Position numbers and translations under genes: made by a program. Shown here one piece after another: positions 1-9,403 of a DNA stretch of 64,000 nucleotides. This stretch comes from Xanthomonas sp. SI. GTDB lineage: Bacteria > Pseudomonadota > Gammaproteobacteria > Xanthomonadales > Xanthomonadaceae. The notes under the pieces were generated by a model. It made no database searches. It was not told the origin of the DNA and saw nothing but the letters and a program-made list of their open reading frames with translations. The stretch lies in assembly GCF_014236855.1 (NCBI RefSeq), contig NZ_CP051261.1, forward strand, positions 3,596,001 through 3,660,000, in the 5' to 3' direction. Each line of letters starts with the position of its first letter. Position 1 is the stretch's first letter.

Positions 1-352
1 TCCGCTCAGCGGCGTGACCCTGCGCGGCGCCGAGCGCCTGGATAACGTCGGCGTGATCCTGGACACCGGCAAGCTGCTCGCGCACGGCGGCACTGGCGGA
101 CAGGCGACCACTCTGTCGCTGGGCGCCAACGAGACGCTGACCTCGGCCACCGTCAGCGTCGGCAAGTACAACGACACGACCCGCGTGTTCTCGCTGAGCC
201 TGCGCACCAGCATCGGCCGCAGCGTGCAGGTGGGCAAGCAGACCAGCGAGACCTACACGCTGACCGCGCCCAGCGGCTGGCACATCGCCGGCTTCACCGG
301 CCGCGCCGGCGACGCGATCGACAAGCTCGGCGTGGTGTACCGGAAGAACTGA
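1..352 (+). CDS. Jacalin-like lectin domain protein, C-terminal part (5' truncated by window edge)
   Basis: Only the last ~116 residues are present. The frame is open to the window edge, so the GTG at 14 is probably internal and the gene starts upstream. The visible part looks like the second half of a jacalin-type beta-prism lectin: a Gly-rich strand turn (GGTGG), a middle strand with SLSLRTSIGR, and the typical closing block GFTGRAGDAIDKLGVVY. Such domains bind carbohydrate and often form the tail of secreted enzymes. What precedes the lectin domain here cannot be seen. A short hairpin follows the stop. Confidence 0.7.
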   Translation, partial: PLSGVTLRGAERLDNVGVILDTGKLLAHGGTGGQATTLSLGANETLTSATVSVGKYNDTTRVFSLSLRTSIGRSVQVGKQTSETYTLTAPSGWHIAGFTGRAGDAIDKLGVVYRKN

Positions 353-394
353 CAGGGACGGCGGGACGCCACACGCCCGCGCGCAAACGGCAAT

Positions 395-416
395 GGCGCT
401 CGTTACGGCGAGCGCC
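395..416 (+). terminator. Possible terminator hairpin after the lectin gene
   Basis: An 8-bp perfect stem (GGCGCTCG / CGAGCGCC) with a 6-nt loop lies about 40 nt after the lectin stop. It has only a weak T tail, so it may be a Rho-dependent pause or simply a spacer hairpin between convergent genes. Confidence 0.35.
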
Positions 417-512
417 GTTCGCCAGGCCGCGGGGTTTGCCGCTGCGCATCCGACAGGGCGCCAACGCCAGCACGCCGGTAGCGGACAGGTCGCGACAGCG
501 CGTGCGACCGGA

Positions 513-1130
513 TCATGGCGTCTCGGCGCGCAGTTTCAGCGCCGGCACCGGCATCGCCGCCAACGCCTCGATGTCGCGCGCACGCGCGGCCTTGAGCTGC
601 GCGAACAACGCACGGATCTCGGTATCGCCGTAAGCGCGGCGGCTCAGGCCGATCATCAACACGCCGTGGCCGGCGGGGCTGGGCACGTAGCGATACGCAT
701 TCCATTCGACGATCGTGTTGCCCTCGGCATCGGTGGCCGACAGCACGAAGTCGAGCAGCGCCTGGTCCTTGGATTCGCTGAGCAGCGGGGTGTAGTGCAC
801 CACCGGATCGGTCGCCTTGCGCCGCTCCAGTTCGGCCACCTTGATTCCCATCAGTTGCTCGGGCGTGGCCGACCGATCGTCCAGCAGATCCAGCATCAGC
901 ATCGACTGGTAGCGCTCGACGTTCTGCCCCTGCGGCACGTATTCGTGCTTGTAGAAATCCGGGCGCGGATGGCTGCTCCAGGCCAGATGGTAGGCGGCGC
1001 CTGCCAACTGCAACGGGCCGGGCACCGTCAGATAATCCTTCGTCTGCTGCCCTGCGGCGGCGGCCGCAGCGGTCACGCACAACAGGGCGTACAGGCCCAT
1101 CCGCAGCAGCGGTCGCACGATCATGCGCAT
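513..1130 (-). CDS. Conserved secreted protein of unknown function
   Basis: 205 residues. The N-terminus is a Sec-type signal peptide (basic start, hydrophobic core around residues 11-22, then an Ala-rich stretch and possible cleavage near AAAAG-QQ). The mature part has no cysteines and no motif I recognise. It contains a beta-rich central section (FVLSATDAEGNTIVEWNAYRYV) and ends in an Ala/Arg-rich helix. I assign no function. The gene stands alone between the convergent lectin gene and the DUF805 gene upstream, with 182 nt of spacer on that side. Confidence 0.75.
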   Translation of the reverse strand: MRMIVRPLLRMGLYALLCVTAAAAAAGQQTKDYLTVPGPLQLAGAAYHLAWSSHPRPDFYKHEYVPQGQNVERYQSMLMLDLLDDRSATPEQLMGIKVAELERRKATDPVVHYTPLLSESKDQALLDFVLSATDAEGNTIVEWNAYRYVPSPAGHGVLMIGLSRRAYGDTEIRALFAQLKAARARDIEALAAMPVPALKLRAETP

Positions 1131-1312
1131 CGTTCCAGTCCTTTAGAGAGTGTTGCAATCGAAATGCCGGCAGCGCCGGGCGCCGCGGCAAGCAGGCGTG
1201 GCAGCTGCCGCAGCGGGATGCAGGGCCGACCATGGCACGCGCGCCGCATGCGCGCCAATCCGGCAGCAGCGACCGGGCCGCAGGACCCGGCCGCTGCAGG
1301 ATCGGACGCGGC

Positions 1313-1699
1313 TCAGGCCTGCTTCGGATCCGGGCCGTAGGCGTTGGCGCCCTTGACCCCTTCCATGAACATGAAGACCAGGATCACCACGCCGCCCAGC
1401 CAGGGAATCAGGCCCAGCAGCACGTACCAGCCGGACTTGCCCTGATCGTGGAAACGGCGCACCTGCACCGCGATCGACGGCACCAGCACGGCGAGCGAAT
1501 ACAGGCCCAGCAACACGACCGCCACCAGCGACAGCATGCTGGTGCCGTTCTGGCCGCCGACGCCGCCGCCGATTCCCATCAACACCATCAGCACGGTGAT
1601 CACCACGATGTTCAACAGCGTGAACATCCAGTACTCCTTGCGCCGCGAACGCCCGGAAAAATCCGCGTAGCGCTTGAGCGGCATCAACATCCATTCCAT
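1313..1699 (-). CDS. DUF805 family inner-membrane protein
   Basis: 128 residues. DUF805 proteins are small multi-span membrane proteins of unknown role. The sequence shows the family pattern: N-terminal MEWMLMPLKRYADFSGRSRR (an amphipathic start with the FSGRSRRKEYW motif), then hydrophobic segments near residues 27-48, 55-76 and 95-112, and the conserved RRFHDQGKSGW before the last span. The ATG at 1697-1699 is chosen because it gives the usual family N-terminus and has AGGGA about 9 nt upstream. The reading frame stays open far upstream through radA, but that is antisense-like shadow. radA lies 83 nt upstream in the same direction, so the two may be co-transcribed. Confidence 0.85.
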   Translation of the reverse strand: MEWMLMPLKRYADFSGRSRRKEYWMFTLLNIVVITVLMVLMGIGGGVGGQNGTSMLSLVAVVLLGLYSLAVLVPSIAVQVRRFHDQGKSGWYVLLGLIPWLGGVVILVFMFMEGVKGANAYGPDPKQA

Positions 1700-1782
1700 T
1701 GTGTTTCCCTTTTTTCGAACCGCTGCCTCACTGCAGCGGGCGGCATGGTGGCATAAACGCCGCCGCAGGGAAACGCTTGCGG

Positions 1783-3168
1783 CTACTCGCTCGCCGCCTC
1801 CAGCGCCTGCGACAGGCGCTCCACCGCGATCACTTCCATGCCCTTGACCACGCCGGTCTTGGGCGCATTGGCCTTGGGCACGATGGCGCGCTTGAAACCG
1901 TGCGTGGCCGCTTCGCGCAGCCGGTCCTCGCCGTTGGGCACCGGGCGGATCTCGCCGGACAGGCCGACCTCGCCGAAGGCGATGGTCTTCTCCGCCAGCG
2001 GCTTGTCGCGCAGCGAGGACAGCACCGCCAACAGCACCGGCAGATCGGCCGCGGTCTCCTGCACGCGGATGCCGCCGACCACGTTGACGAACACGTCCTG
2101 GTCGCCGACCAGGATGCCGCCGTGCCGATGCAGCACCGCCAGCAGCATCGCCAGGCGGTTCTGCTCCAGGCCCACCGCCACCCGCCGCGGATTGGACAGC
2201 GGCGAGGCATCGACCAGCGCCTGCACTTCCACCATCAGCGGCCGCGTGCCTTCGCGCGTCACCATCACGCAGCTGCCGGGCTGGTTGGTGCTGCTGCCGG
2301 ACAGGAAGATCGCCGACGGATTGGACACTTCCTTCAGTCCCTTCTCGCCCATCGCGAACACGCCCAGTTCGTTGACCGCGCCGAAGCGGTTCTTGAACGC
2401 GCGCAGCAGGCGGAAACGGCTGCCGCTCTCGCCCTCGAAATACAGCACCGCATCGACCATGTGCTCGAGCACGCGCGGCCCGGCGATGCCGCCTTCCTTG
2501 GTCACGTGGCCGACCAGGAACACCGCGGTGCCGGTCTCCTTGGCATAGCGCACCAGCCGCGCCGCGCTCTCGCGCACCTGGCTGACCGAGCCGGGCGCGG
2601 CGGTCAACGATTCGGTCCACAGGGTCTGCACCGAGTCGGCCACGATCAGCTTGGGCTGGGCCGCGCTGGCCTGCTGTAAGATCTGTTCGATGCCGGTCTC
2701 GGCCAGCGCGTTGAGGCCGTCCAGCGGCAGGTCCAGGCGCACCGCGCGGCCGGCGACCTGGGCGAGCGATTCCTCGCCGGTCACGTACAGCACCGGCAGC
2801 GTGCTGGCCATCTTGGCCAGCGCCTGCAGCAGCAGGGTCGACTTGCCGATGCCCGGGTCGCCGCCGATCAGCACCACCGCGCCTTCGACCAGGCCGCCGC
2901 CAAGCACCCGGTCGAACTCGCCGATGCCGGTGGACACGCGCGCCTGGTCGCGATGCTCCACGTCCTTGAGCGCGGTGATCTTCGGCGCCTCGGTCTTGCC
3001 GGCCCAGCCGCTGCGCCGCGCCGCGGCCGGCGCCTTCGCCGCCGACGCGCTTTCCAGCACGATCTCGCTCAGCGAATTCCACGCCCCGCACTCGGTGCAC
3101 TGGCCTTGCCATTTGGTGTACTCGGCGCCGCAGTCGCCGCACACATAGGCCGTTTTCGCTTTTGCCAT
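1783..3168 (-). CDS. radA: DNA repair protein RadA (Sms)
   Basis: 461 residues, normal for RadA. RadA is a RecA-like, DnaB-like branch-migration helicase that processes recombination intermediates in the cytoplasm. Visible signatures in order: a four-cysteine zinc finger at the N-terminus (CGDCGAEYTKWQGQCTECG), Walker A GGDPGIGKST near residue 92, Walker B region LIVADSVQT, the RadA-specific KNRFG motif (AFKNRFGAVNELG), and a C-terminal Lon-like domain (GGIRVQETAADLP onward). All hallmark residues are intact. A DUF805 gene follows on the same strand. Confidence 0.97.
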   Translation of the reverse strand: MAKAKTAYVCGDCGAEYTKWQGQCTECGAWNSLSEIVLESASAAKAPAAARRSGWAGKTEAPKITALKDVEHRDQARVSTGIGEFDRVLGGGLVEGAVVLIGGDPGIGKSTLLLQALAKMASTLPVLYVTGEESLAQVAGRAVRLDLPLDGLNALAETGIEQILQQASAAQPKLIVADSVQTLWTESLTAAPGSVSQVRESAARLVRYAKETGTAVFLVGHVTKEGGIAGPRVLEHMVDAVLYFEGESGSRFRLLRAFKNRFGAVNELGVFAMGEKGLKEVSNPSAIFLSGSSTNQPGSCVMVTREGTRPLMVEVQALVDASPLSNPRRVAVGLEQNRLAMLLAVLHRHGGILVGDQDVFVNVVGGIRVQETAADLPVLLAVLSSLRDKPLAEKTIAFGEVGLSGEIRPVPNGEDRLREAATHGFKRAIVPKANAPKTGVVKGMEVIAVERLSQALEAASE

Positions 3169-3468
3169 CTCGCTCTTGTCCGCTGCCAGGAGGCACCAGC
3201 ATAGGCGCTGGCGGTCTCAGGTTGCGCGACTGGGCACATGGACCGCCGCCGATGCCCGCGACGGCGCCGCGTCTATCGATGGCGGCGGCAAGCTAATCGG
3301 CCACAAACCGTGCGTATCGGCGGCAAAACATCGGCGAACTGCAACTGTAGCCACGCACACATCACGTACGTAACGAACCCAATGGCGCTGCGCAGTTGGC
3401 AGCGCCGCTTGACTGGCGGGTGTCGCTGCGGCTCTGGCAGCTTGAAAGGCCGTCACGACGTCGGTGCC
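3169..3468. other. Spacer between radA and an exported hypothetical gene
   Basis: Three hundred bases without a convincing gene. It must hold the radA promoter (reading left) and the 3' end of the minus-strand gene at 3469. The only structure seen is a perfect 8-bp stem (GGCGCTGC / GCAGCGCC) at 3384-3406 with a 7-nt loop and no T-run, which could be a weak terminator for the gene at 3469. Open frames across it have no family resemblance and no ribosome site. Confidence 0.4.
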
Positions 3469-4140
3469 TCAGGCGCCAGTGTCCTCGGGCTTAAGGCCCA
3501 TCGAGTATTCCTCGATATCCTTGCCATCGACCCAACCGCTGGCGCAGTCGCCAGCGTAGTGACCATCCGGCTTGCGTGTGCAGGCGATGCCCGTTGTCGG
3601 GCGTTTCCATTCGGTCGGCGCGTCGGCGCCCTTGCACATCGCGTTGCCCTTGCAGAGCTTCACGGTACGGGTTGGAATCGCCATGACCAGGGCACGCACC
3701 AAAACCCCGTCCTTGCGTTGCGCCGCCCGCAGGCACAGCAGCTGGTTCACTCCGACATGGGCGACGGCCTTGCCTGCGGCTGGTTTGAAACTGTCCTTGA
3801 GCGTGACGCCGTTTTCTGCTCCAACAGCGCCGAACGACAGGTTCGAGGTGCAGTCGTCACCGGCGTCGATCGCCGTGCCGTCAATGGTGCAGGCAGTGTT
3901 GCCGTGCGTGTCACGGGTGCAGGCCACGGCAGAGCCAGGCGACGACGCCTGTAACATCACCTGCAAGGCGTGCGCATCGCCTGGCGCGGCTGACGCCGCT
4001 GAGGCTGCTACCAGAACAATCAGGCTCAGCGCCCATCCACAAGAATTGATGCTCTGACTCCTACTGAGAAGGCCCCTCACGCTGCCTTTGACGGAGCCGG
4101 CGATGGCCTTGTGGCTGGAATTAACGAACATGGTTGTCAC
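3469..4140 (-). CDS. Exported, cysteine-rich hypothetical protein
   Basis: About 223 residues. A basic N-terminal stretch (SHKAIAGSVKGSVRGLLSRSQ) precedes a hydrophobic segment (WALSLIVLVAASAASAA), which looks like a long signal peptide with cleavage after ASA-A. The mature region carries about eight cysteines, many likely paired, and no recognised domain. Start choice: a GTG at 4138-4140 has GGAGA about 5 nt upstream and is preferred; the ATG three codons later (4129-4131) is also possible but sits too far from that ribosome site. It stands alone between radA and the M61 peptidase. Function unknown. Confidence 0.6.
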   Translation of the reverse strand: MTTMFVNSSHKAIAGSVKGSVRGLLSRSQSINSCGWALSLIVLVAASAASAAPGDAHALQVMLQASSPGSAVACTRDTHGNTACTIDGTAIDAGDDCTSNLSFGAVGAENGVTLKDSFKPAAGKAVAHVGVNQLLCLRAAQRKDGVLVRALVMAIPTRTVKLCKGNAMCKGADAPTEWKRPTTGIACTRKPDGHYAGDCASGWVDGKDIEEYSMGLKPEDTGA

Positions 4141-4358
4141 GGGCTTCTCCTGAGCGATCTTTTGCACAATGCATACATCCGGGCAATCGCCGGCAACTGT
4201 GGTGCCGGCATGATCTGGACCCTGGCGTTCGGCGGCCAGACGAAATCATCGACTGGGGCGCTCAGCGTGATTCGAGACCGCCCCTTGCCGCTGCGCGCTT
4301 TCATGTGCATTCGCTCTCCACATCATTCAACGTCGGCGTCATTGAATGCACGCAGCGC

Positions 4359-6248
4359 TCAGCGCGCCTTGTACAGCTCGCTCAACCGATCCGGCTTGCC
4401 GGCGATACGCTCCAGGTGCGGATACTGCAGGCCGCCGTGGTAGGCGATGCGCAGCGTGTCGTAGCGGTTGCCGCGCTTGACCAGCAGTTCGATCGGCGCG
4501 GTGCCGCCCTTGGCCGCGGTGATCGCCTCCTTGATCGTGTCGGCGCTGAACTCGCGGCCGTTGACCGCGACCACGCTGTTGCCGGCGATGATGCCGGCAT
4601 CGAACGCCGGGCCGTCCCACAGCACGTCCTGCACGCTGCCCTTGTCGTCCAGGCTCAGGCCCAGCGAATAGGTCAGACCGACGCCCTTCTTGGTCGCTTC
4701 GTAGGTCTTGATCGCCTCGTTCGGCTGATCGCTGTAGACCAGCTTCCAGCCGCTGGCCTCGATGCCGCCGACCAGCGAACCGTGGCCATCGACGCGGCTG
4801 CGCAGGAACGTCGCCCAGTCGTACTTGGCCACGCCGTCGAGCGTGGCGACGATGTCCTCGAAGGTATACGGACTCACGTCCCAGGCGCCGTCGTGCATGC
4901 CGAAGAAGGCCTTGGCGAAGTCGTCGATCGAGCGCTTGTTGCCGCTGAGCTCGCGCAGCTTGGCATCGGTTTCCAGCCACAGCATCTGCCCGCCGGAATA
5001 GTAGTCCTCGCTCATCTGGTAACTGCGGTAGGCGCGCGGCCGGCGCAGCGACATGGTCGGATCGTTGGTGGTGTCCTGCAGCGCGCGCCAGGCCAGGCCG
5101 GGGCGGCCGCGCTGGTAGGTGGCGGCGACGTCGGCGAGCGCGTCGCGCGCCTGGCTCTGCGTCCACAGGCCGGAACGCGCGGACAGCACTTCGCCCCAGA
5201 ACTGGGTCTGGCCTTCGTACAGCCACAGCAGGCTGTCGCCCATCGGCACGTTGAAGTTCGGCGTGGCCAGATCGACGCCGCGGCGGTACTTGCCGTTCCA
5301 GGAATGGTTGAACTCGTGCGGAAGCAGGTCGCGCCGGTCCCAGCTCTTGTCCCACTCGGTGAAGTAGTTGAGCGGGCCGCTGTTCTCGCTGGAGCGGTGA
5401 TGCTCCAGGCCGATGCCGCCGAGCTTTTCGGTCAGGGCCAGCAGGAATTCGTAGTGGTCGAAATGACGCGCGCCGTACAGCTTGTCCATCTGCTGCACCA
5501 GCGCCGCGTGCGCCTTGATCTGCTCGGGCTTGGCCTCCAGCGACTTGGCCTCGTCGGCGAACACGTTCAGGTACACCGGCGCCTTGCCGCCGGCGTCCAG
5601 CGCGATGCGCTTGTAGTACTTGCCGGCGAACATCGGCGAATCGACCAGGTCGTCGAAGTCGATCGGCTTGAACGTCACCGTGTCGCCGACGCGGGTGGCG
5701 GTCTCCAGCGCGGTGGCGTAGCTCCAGCCCGGTGGCAGGGTCACGCTGGCCTGGGCCTTGATGTTGCGCGCGTAGTAGCCGGCCGGGTACAGCGCGGTGG
5801 TGTTCCACTGCAGGTTGAGCAGCTCCGGGGTCATCATCACCCGGCCCTGGCCGTCGCCCTGCGAGGACAGGAACTGGTACTCGGCGACGATCTCGCTGGC
5901 GCCCTGCGGCACCTCGACCTTGAACGCGTACACGTCGAACTGGTCGCGCTTCCACGGCAGCACCTGGCCGTTGGCCTTGATCACCAACCCGGCCAGCTTG
6001 TCGATCGGCCCGGTCGGCGAGTGGTTGCCCGGGATCCACTGCGGATACAGCAGGGTCATCGGACCCGGCGTGGCCGGCATCGTGGTGCGCACGCGGAAGA
6101 TGCGGTGCGCCAGGTCGGTGGCGTCGACGTCGATCTTCAGGGTGCCGGCGAACGGCACGTCCTGCGGCGGCGCGGTCTGCGCCGAGGCCTGGAAGGCGGC
6201 GGTGGCGGCCAGCAGCAGCGGCGCCATCCAGGCGGTGGACTTGGTCAT
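4359..6248 (-). CDS. M61 family metallopeptidase (glycyl aminopeptidase type) with PDZ domain
   Basis: 629 residues. M61 enzymes are zinc gluzincin aminopeptidases that prefer N-terminal glycine or alanine. The order is: signal peptide (WMAPLLLAATAAFQASAQ), an N-terminal beta domain, the catalytic HEFNHSWNGKYRRG (HExxH) in the middle, then WLYEGQTQFWG with the third zinc ligand Glu, and a C-terminal PDZ domain (DGPAFDAGIIAGNSVVAVNGREF). All metal ligands are present. Probably periplasmic. It lies after the cyo operon on the same strand but a strong terminator at 6381-6430 separates them. Two diverged HExxH relatives end the operon at 23-26.6 kb. Confidence 0.93.
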   Translation of the reverse strand: MTKSTAWMAPLLLAATAAFQASAQTAPPQDVPFAGTLKIDVDATDLAHRIFRVRTTMPATPGPMTLLYPQWIPGNHSPTGPIDKLAGLVIKANGQVLPWKRDQFDVYAFKVEVPQGASEIVAEYQFLSSQGDGQGRVMMTPELLNLQWNTTALYPAGYYARNIKAQASVTLPPGWSYATALETATRVGDTVTFKPIDFDDLVDSPMFAGKYYKRIALDAGGKAPVYLNVFADEAKSLEAKPEQIKAHAALVQQMDKLYGARHFDHYEFLLALTEKLGGIGLEHHRSSENSGPLNYFTEWDKSWDRRDLLPHEFNHSWNGKYRRGVDLATPNFNVPMGDSLLWLYEGQTQFWGEVLSARSGLWTQSQARDALADVAATYQRGRPGLAWRALQDTTNDPTMSLRRPRAYRSYQMSEDYYSGGQMLWLETDAKLRELSGNKRSIDDFAKAFFGMHDGAWDVSPYTFEDIVATLDGVAKYDWATFLRSRVDGHGSLVGGIEASGWKLVYSDQPNEAIKTYEATKKGVGLTYSLGLSLDDKGSVQDVLWDGPAFDAGIIAGNSVVAVNGREFSADTIKEAITAAKGGTAPIELLVKRGNRYDTLRIAYHGGLQYPHLERIAGKPDRLSELYKAR

Positions 6249-6380
6249 GGGGTCTCCAGTGGGGTGCGGCGAACGGACAACCCGTCGATGCTATGCCGCC
6301 TGCGCCGCGGCGTTCCATGCCATTGGTCATGGATCGGCGCCATTGCCGGCAACGCCGGGCCAATATTCGCGCCGAGGCGA

Positions 6381-6430
6381 GCGCCACAACGCAAAAGGCC
6401 GCCCGGAGGCGGCCTTTTGCGTTGTGGCGC
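6381..6430 (-). terminator. Strong terminator of the cyo operon
   Basis: A perfect inverted repeat: two 23-nt arms around a 4-nt loop (CGGA), with an A-run in one arm and a T-run in the other (GGCGGCCTTTTGCGTTG). It starts 10 nt after the cyoD stop. The fold is symmetric, so it could stop transcription from either side. Confidence 0.9.
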
Positions 6431-6440
6431 TTGCGCGCCC

Positions 6441-6776
6441 TCAATGCATCATGTTGACGTTGAGATTGTGCATGACCCACAGCGAGCCGATCACCACGAT
6501 GCCGATGATCAGCAGCGAGAACAGGCCCACGTGCACGTTGGAGCGCTGCTCGGCGGAGCGGTCCATGTGCAGGAAGTAGATCAGGTGCACCAGCATCTGC
6601 ACCGCGGCCAGCACCGCGATGACGATGACGGTCACGCCCTTGGGGAACGCGCCGCTCATCACCATGCCGAACGGGATCACGGTGAGCACCACCGCCATCA
6701 CGAAGCCGATCAGGTAGGACTTCAGGCCGCTGCCGTGCGACTCGGCGTGTGCGTCGGAAGAAGAGTGGTTGGCCAT
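6441..6776 (-). CDS. cyoD: Cytochrome bo3 ubiquinol oxidase subunit IV
   Basis: 111 residues, the usual size. CyoD is a small three-span subunit that helps assemble the CuB site of subunit I. Its N-terminus is His/Ser-rich and cytoplasmic ([17 protein letters not shown]), followed by spans near residues 18-40, 45-65 and 80-100. The ATG shares its A with the cyoC stop (TAATG overlap), which indicates translational coupling and fixes the start. It is the last gene of the operon; no cyoE (heme O synthase) follows. Confidence 0.95.
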   Translation of the reverse strand: MANHSSSDAHAESHGSGLKSYLIGFVMAVVLTVIPFGMVMSGAFPKGVTVIVIAVLAAVQMLVHLIYFLHMDRSAEQRSNVHVGLFSLLIIGIVVIGSLWVMHNLNVNMMH

Positions 6777-7399
6777 TACAGCGCTCCCAGCAGGTAGACG
6801 ATGGTGAACACGCCGATCCAGATCACGTCCAGGAAGTGCCAGAACAGGCTCAGGCACGCCAGGCGGGTGGTGTTGCGCGGGGTCAGGCCGTTCTTGGCGA
6901 CCTGGATCACCAGCACCGCCATCCACAGCAGGCCCGAGGCCACGTGCAGACCGTGGGTGCCGACCAGGGTGAAGAACGCGGACAGGAACGCACTGCGGCC
7001 GGGGCCGGCGCCCTCTTCGATCAGGTGATGGAACTCGTAGATTTCCATGCCCAGGAAGCCCAGGCCCAGCGCCGCGGTGACCGCCAGCCAGCCGTACAGG
7101 CCGCCCAGGCTGCGCTTGTGCGCGGAGATCATCGCCAGACCGAAGCTCAGGCTACTGAACAGCAGCAGGAAGGTTTCCACCAGCACGAACTTCAGGTCGA
7201 ACAGTTCCTTGGCGGTGGGGCCGTCCACCGTCGCGCCGGCCAGCACCGCGTAGGTCGCGAACAGGCCGGCGAAGAGCAGGCAGTCGCTCATCAGGTAGAC
7301 CCAGAACCCGAACACGGTGTTGCCGCCGCTGTCGTGGTGGGCGTGGTCGTCGTGGCCGTCTGCGTGCACGGCGTGGTGGTTGTCGAGCGTCGTGGACAT
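6776..7399 (-). CDS. cyoC: Cytochrome bo3 ubiquinol oxidase subunit III
   Basis: 207 residues. This is the heme-copper oxidase subunit III family, five-span CyoC type. The N-terminus is rich in His and Asp ([21 protein letters not shown]). The first span follows [26 protein letters not shown], and the last segment [19 protein letters not shown] is characteristic of the family. It starts 3 nt after the cyoB stop and overlaps cyoD by one base. Confidence 0.97.
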   Translation of the reverse strand: MSTTLDNHHAVHADGHDDHAHHDSGGNTVFGFWVYLMSDCLLFAGLFATYAVLAGATVDGPTAKELFDLKFVLVETFLLLFSSLSFGLAMISAHKRSLGGLYGWLAVTAALGLGFLGMEIYEFHHLIEEGAGPGRSAFLSAFFTLVGTHGLHVASGLLWMAVLVIQVAKNGLTPRNTTRLACLSLFWHFLDVIWIGVFTIVYLLGAL

Positions 7400-7402
7400 G
7401 GT

Positions 7403-9403
7403 TCAGACCGCCTTTGCGGCATGTGCCGCCTGTTGCTGTTCCAGCAGGGCGAAACGCGCGTTCTCGATGCGCTCCACTTCCTCTGCCGGCACCCAGTAAT
7501 CGACGTCGTCGTCGAACGTGCGCGCGATGAAGCTGCCGATCATGCCGACCAGGCCGATGATCGCCATCCACCAGATGTGCCAGATCAAACCGAAGCCCAG
7601 CACCACGCTGAAGGCCCCGATCCAGACCCCGGCCGCGGTGTTGCGCGGCATGTGGATCGGTTCGTACTTGTCAGGACGCGTCCAGGCCTTGCCCTTGACC
7701 TTGTCTTCCCAGAACTGGTCGCGGTCGTCGATGTGCGGCAGCACGGCGAAGTTGTAGAACGGCGGCGGCGAGGACGTGGCCCACTCCAGCGTGCGGCCGC
7801 CCCACGGGTCGCCGGTCAGGTCCAGGTTGTCCTTGCGCTTCCAGACGCTGTAGCCGATCTGCACCAGGTTCAGGAAGATGCCGATGCCGATGATCGCCGC
7901 GCCGGCCGCGGCCACCATCAGCCACGGCGCCCACTCCGGGTGGTTGTAGCTGTTCATGCGCCGGGTCATGCCCATGAAGCCGAGCACGTACAGCGGCATG
8001 AAGGCGACGAAGAAGCCGACGATCCAGCACCAGAACGAAGCCTTGCCCAGCGTCTCGTTGAGCTTGAAGCCGAACGCCTTCGGGAACCAGTAGGTCAGGC
8101 CGGCCAGGTAGCCGAACACCACGCCGCCGATGATCACGTTATGGAAGTGCGCGATCAGGAACAGGCTGTTGTGCAGCACGAAGTCCACGGCCGGGATCGC
8201 CAGCATCACCCCGGTCATGCCGCCGATGGTGAAGGTGATGATGAAGCCGATCGTCCACAGCACCGGCGCGGTCATGCGCACCCGGCCGCGGAACATGGTG
8301 AACAGCCAGTTGAAGATCTTCACCCCGGTGGGGATGGAGATGATCATCGTGGTGATGCCGAAGAAGGCGTTGACGTTGGCGCCCGAGCCCATCGTGAAGA
8401 AGTGATGCAGCCACACGATGAACGACAGCACGCCGATCGCCGAGGTCGCGTAGACCATCGAGGTGTAGCCGAACAGGCGCTTGCTGCTGAAGGTGGCGAT
8501 CAGCTCGGAGAAGATGCCGAACGCCGGCAGGATCAGGATATAGACTTCCGGGTGGCCCCAGATCCAGATCAGGTTGACGTACATCATGGCGTTGCCGCCA
8601 CCGTCGTTGGTGAAGAAGTGCGTGCCCAGGTAGCGGTCGGCACCCAGCAGCGCCAGCGCCACGGTCAGGATCGGGAACGCGGCGATGATCAGGATGTTGG
8701 TGATCAGCGCGGTCCAGGTGAAGATCGGCATGCGCATCAGGGTCATGCCCGGCGTGCGCATGCGCATGATCGTCACGAAGAAGTTGATGCCGGTCAGCAA
8801 TGTGCCTAGACCCGATATCTGCAAGGCCCAGATGTAGTAGTCGACGCCGACCCCTGGACTGTATTCCAGCCCCGACAGCGGCGGATACGCCAGCCAGCCG
8901 GTCTGGGCGAATTCGCCCACGCCCAGCGAGATGTTGACCAGCGCCGCGCCGGCTACGAACAGCCAGAAGCTCAGCGAGTTCAGGAACGGGAACGCCACGT
9001 CGCGCGCGCCGATCTGCAGCGGCACGATCAGGTTCAGCAGGCCGGTCATGAACGGCATGGCCATGAAGAAGATCATGATCACGCCGTGCGCGGTGAAGAT
9101 CTGGTCGTAGTGGTGCGGCGGAAAGATGCCCTCGTTGCCGCCGTGCGCGATCGCCTGCTGGGTGCGCATCATCGCCGCATCGGCGAAGCCGCGCAGCAGC
9201 ATGACCAGCGCCACCAGGATGTACATCACGCCGATGCGCTTGTGGTCGACCGAGGTGAACCACTCCTTCCAGAGATAGCCCCACAGCTTGTACTTGGTGA
9301 CCGCTGCGACCACCAGCAGGCCGAGCAGGCCGGCGCCGCCGAGGGCGGCCATGATGATCGGCTCGTGGTACGGAACCGCCTCGAGCGTGAGTTTGCCTAG
9401 CAT
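7403..9403 (-). CDS. cyoB: Cytochrome bo3 ubiquinol oxidase subunit I
   Basis: 666 residues, matching the family (about 660). This is the catalytic subunit, which oxidises ubiquinol and reduces O2 at a heme o3-CuB site while pumping protons. Ligand motifs are all present: [10 protein letters not shown] (low-spin heme His), [10 protein letters not shown] (CuB His with the cross-linked Tyr), WLHHFF (two CuB His) and [10 protein letters not shown] (the two heme His). The start is the ATG at 9401-9403 because it gives [15 protein letters not shown], has GGAG 8 nt upstream, and shares one base with the cyoA stop (TGATG). An upstream ATG at 9424 would add an unlikely tail. Confidence 0.98.
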   Translation of the reverse strand: MLGKLTLEAVPYHEPIIMAALGGAGLLGLLVVAAVTKYKLWGYLWKEWFTSVDHKRIGVMYILVALVMLLRGFADAAMMRTQQAIAHGGNEGIFPPHHYDQIFTAHGVIMIFFMAMPFMTGLLNLIVPLQIGARDVAFPFLNSLSFWLFVAGAALVNISLGVGEFAQTGWLAYPPLSGLEYSPGVGVDYYIWALQISGLGTLLTGINFFVTIMRMRTPGMTLMRMPIFTWTALITNILIIAAFPILTVALALLGADRYLGTHFFTNDGGGNAMMYVNLIWIWGHPEVYILILPAFGIFSELIATFSSKRLFGYTSMVYATSAIGVLSFIVWLHHFFTMGSGANVNAFFGITTMIISIPTGVKIFNWLFTMFRGRVRMTAPVLWTIGFIITFTIGGMTGVMLAIPAVDFVLHNSLFLIAHFHNVIIGGVVFGYLAGLTYWFPKAFGFKLNETLGKASFWCWIVGFFVAFMPLYVLGFMGMTRRMNSYNHPEWAPWLMVAAAGAAIIGIGIFLNLVQIGYSVWKRKDNLDLTGDPWGGRTLEWATSSPPPFYNFAVLPHIDDRDQFWEDKVKGKAWTRPDKYEPIHMPRNTAAGVWIGAFSVVLGFGLIWHIWWMAIIGLVGMIGSFIARTFDDDVDYWVPAEEVERIENARFALLEQQQAAHAAKAV

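Noticed and set aside
3238..3954. A plus-strand gene opposite the exported hypothetical
   Set aside because: It is antisense to a protein with a signal peptide and ribosome site, and has no domain of its own.
6381..6430. Operator or recombination site
   Set aside because: Its place 10 nt after cyoD, the A/T runs in its arms and its small loop identify it as a terminator.
4134..6797. A long plus-strand open frame antisense to the M61 gene and cyoD
   Set aside because: It is antisense to genes with clear motifs, and includes the terminator palindrome.
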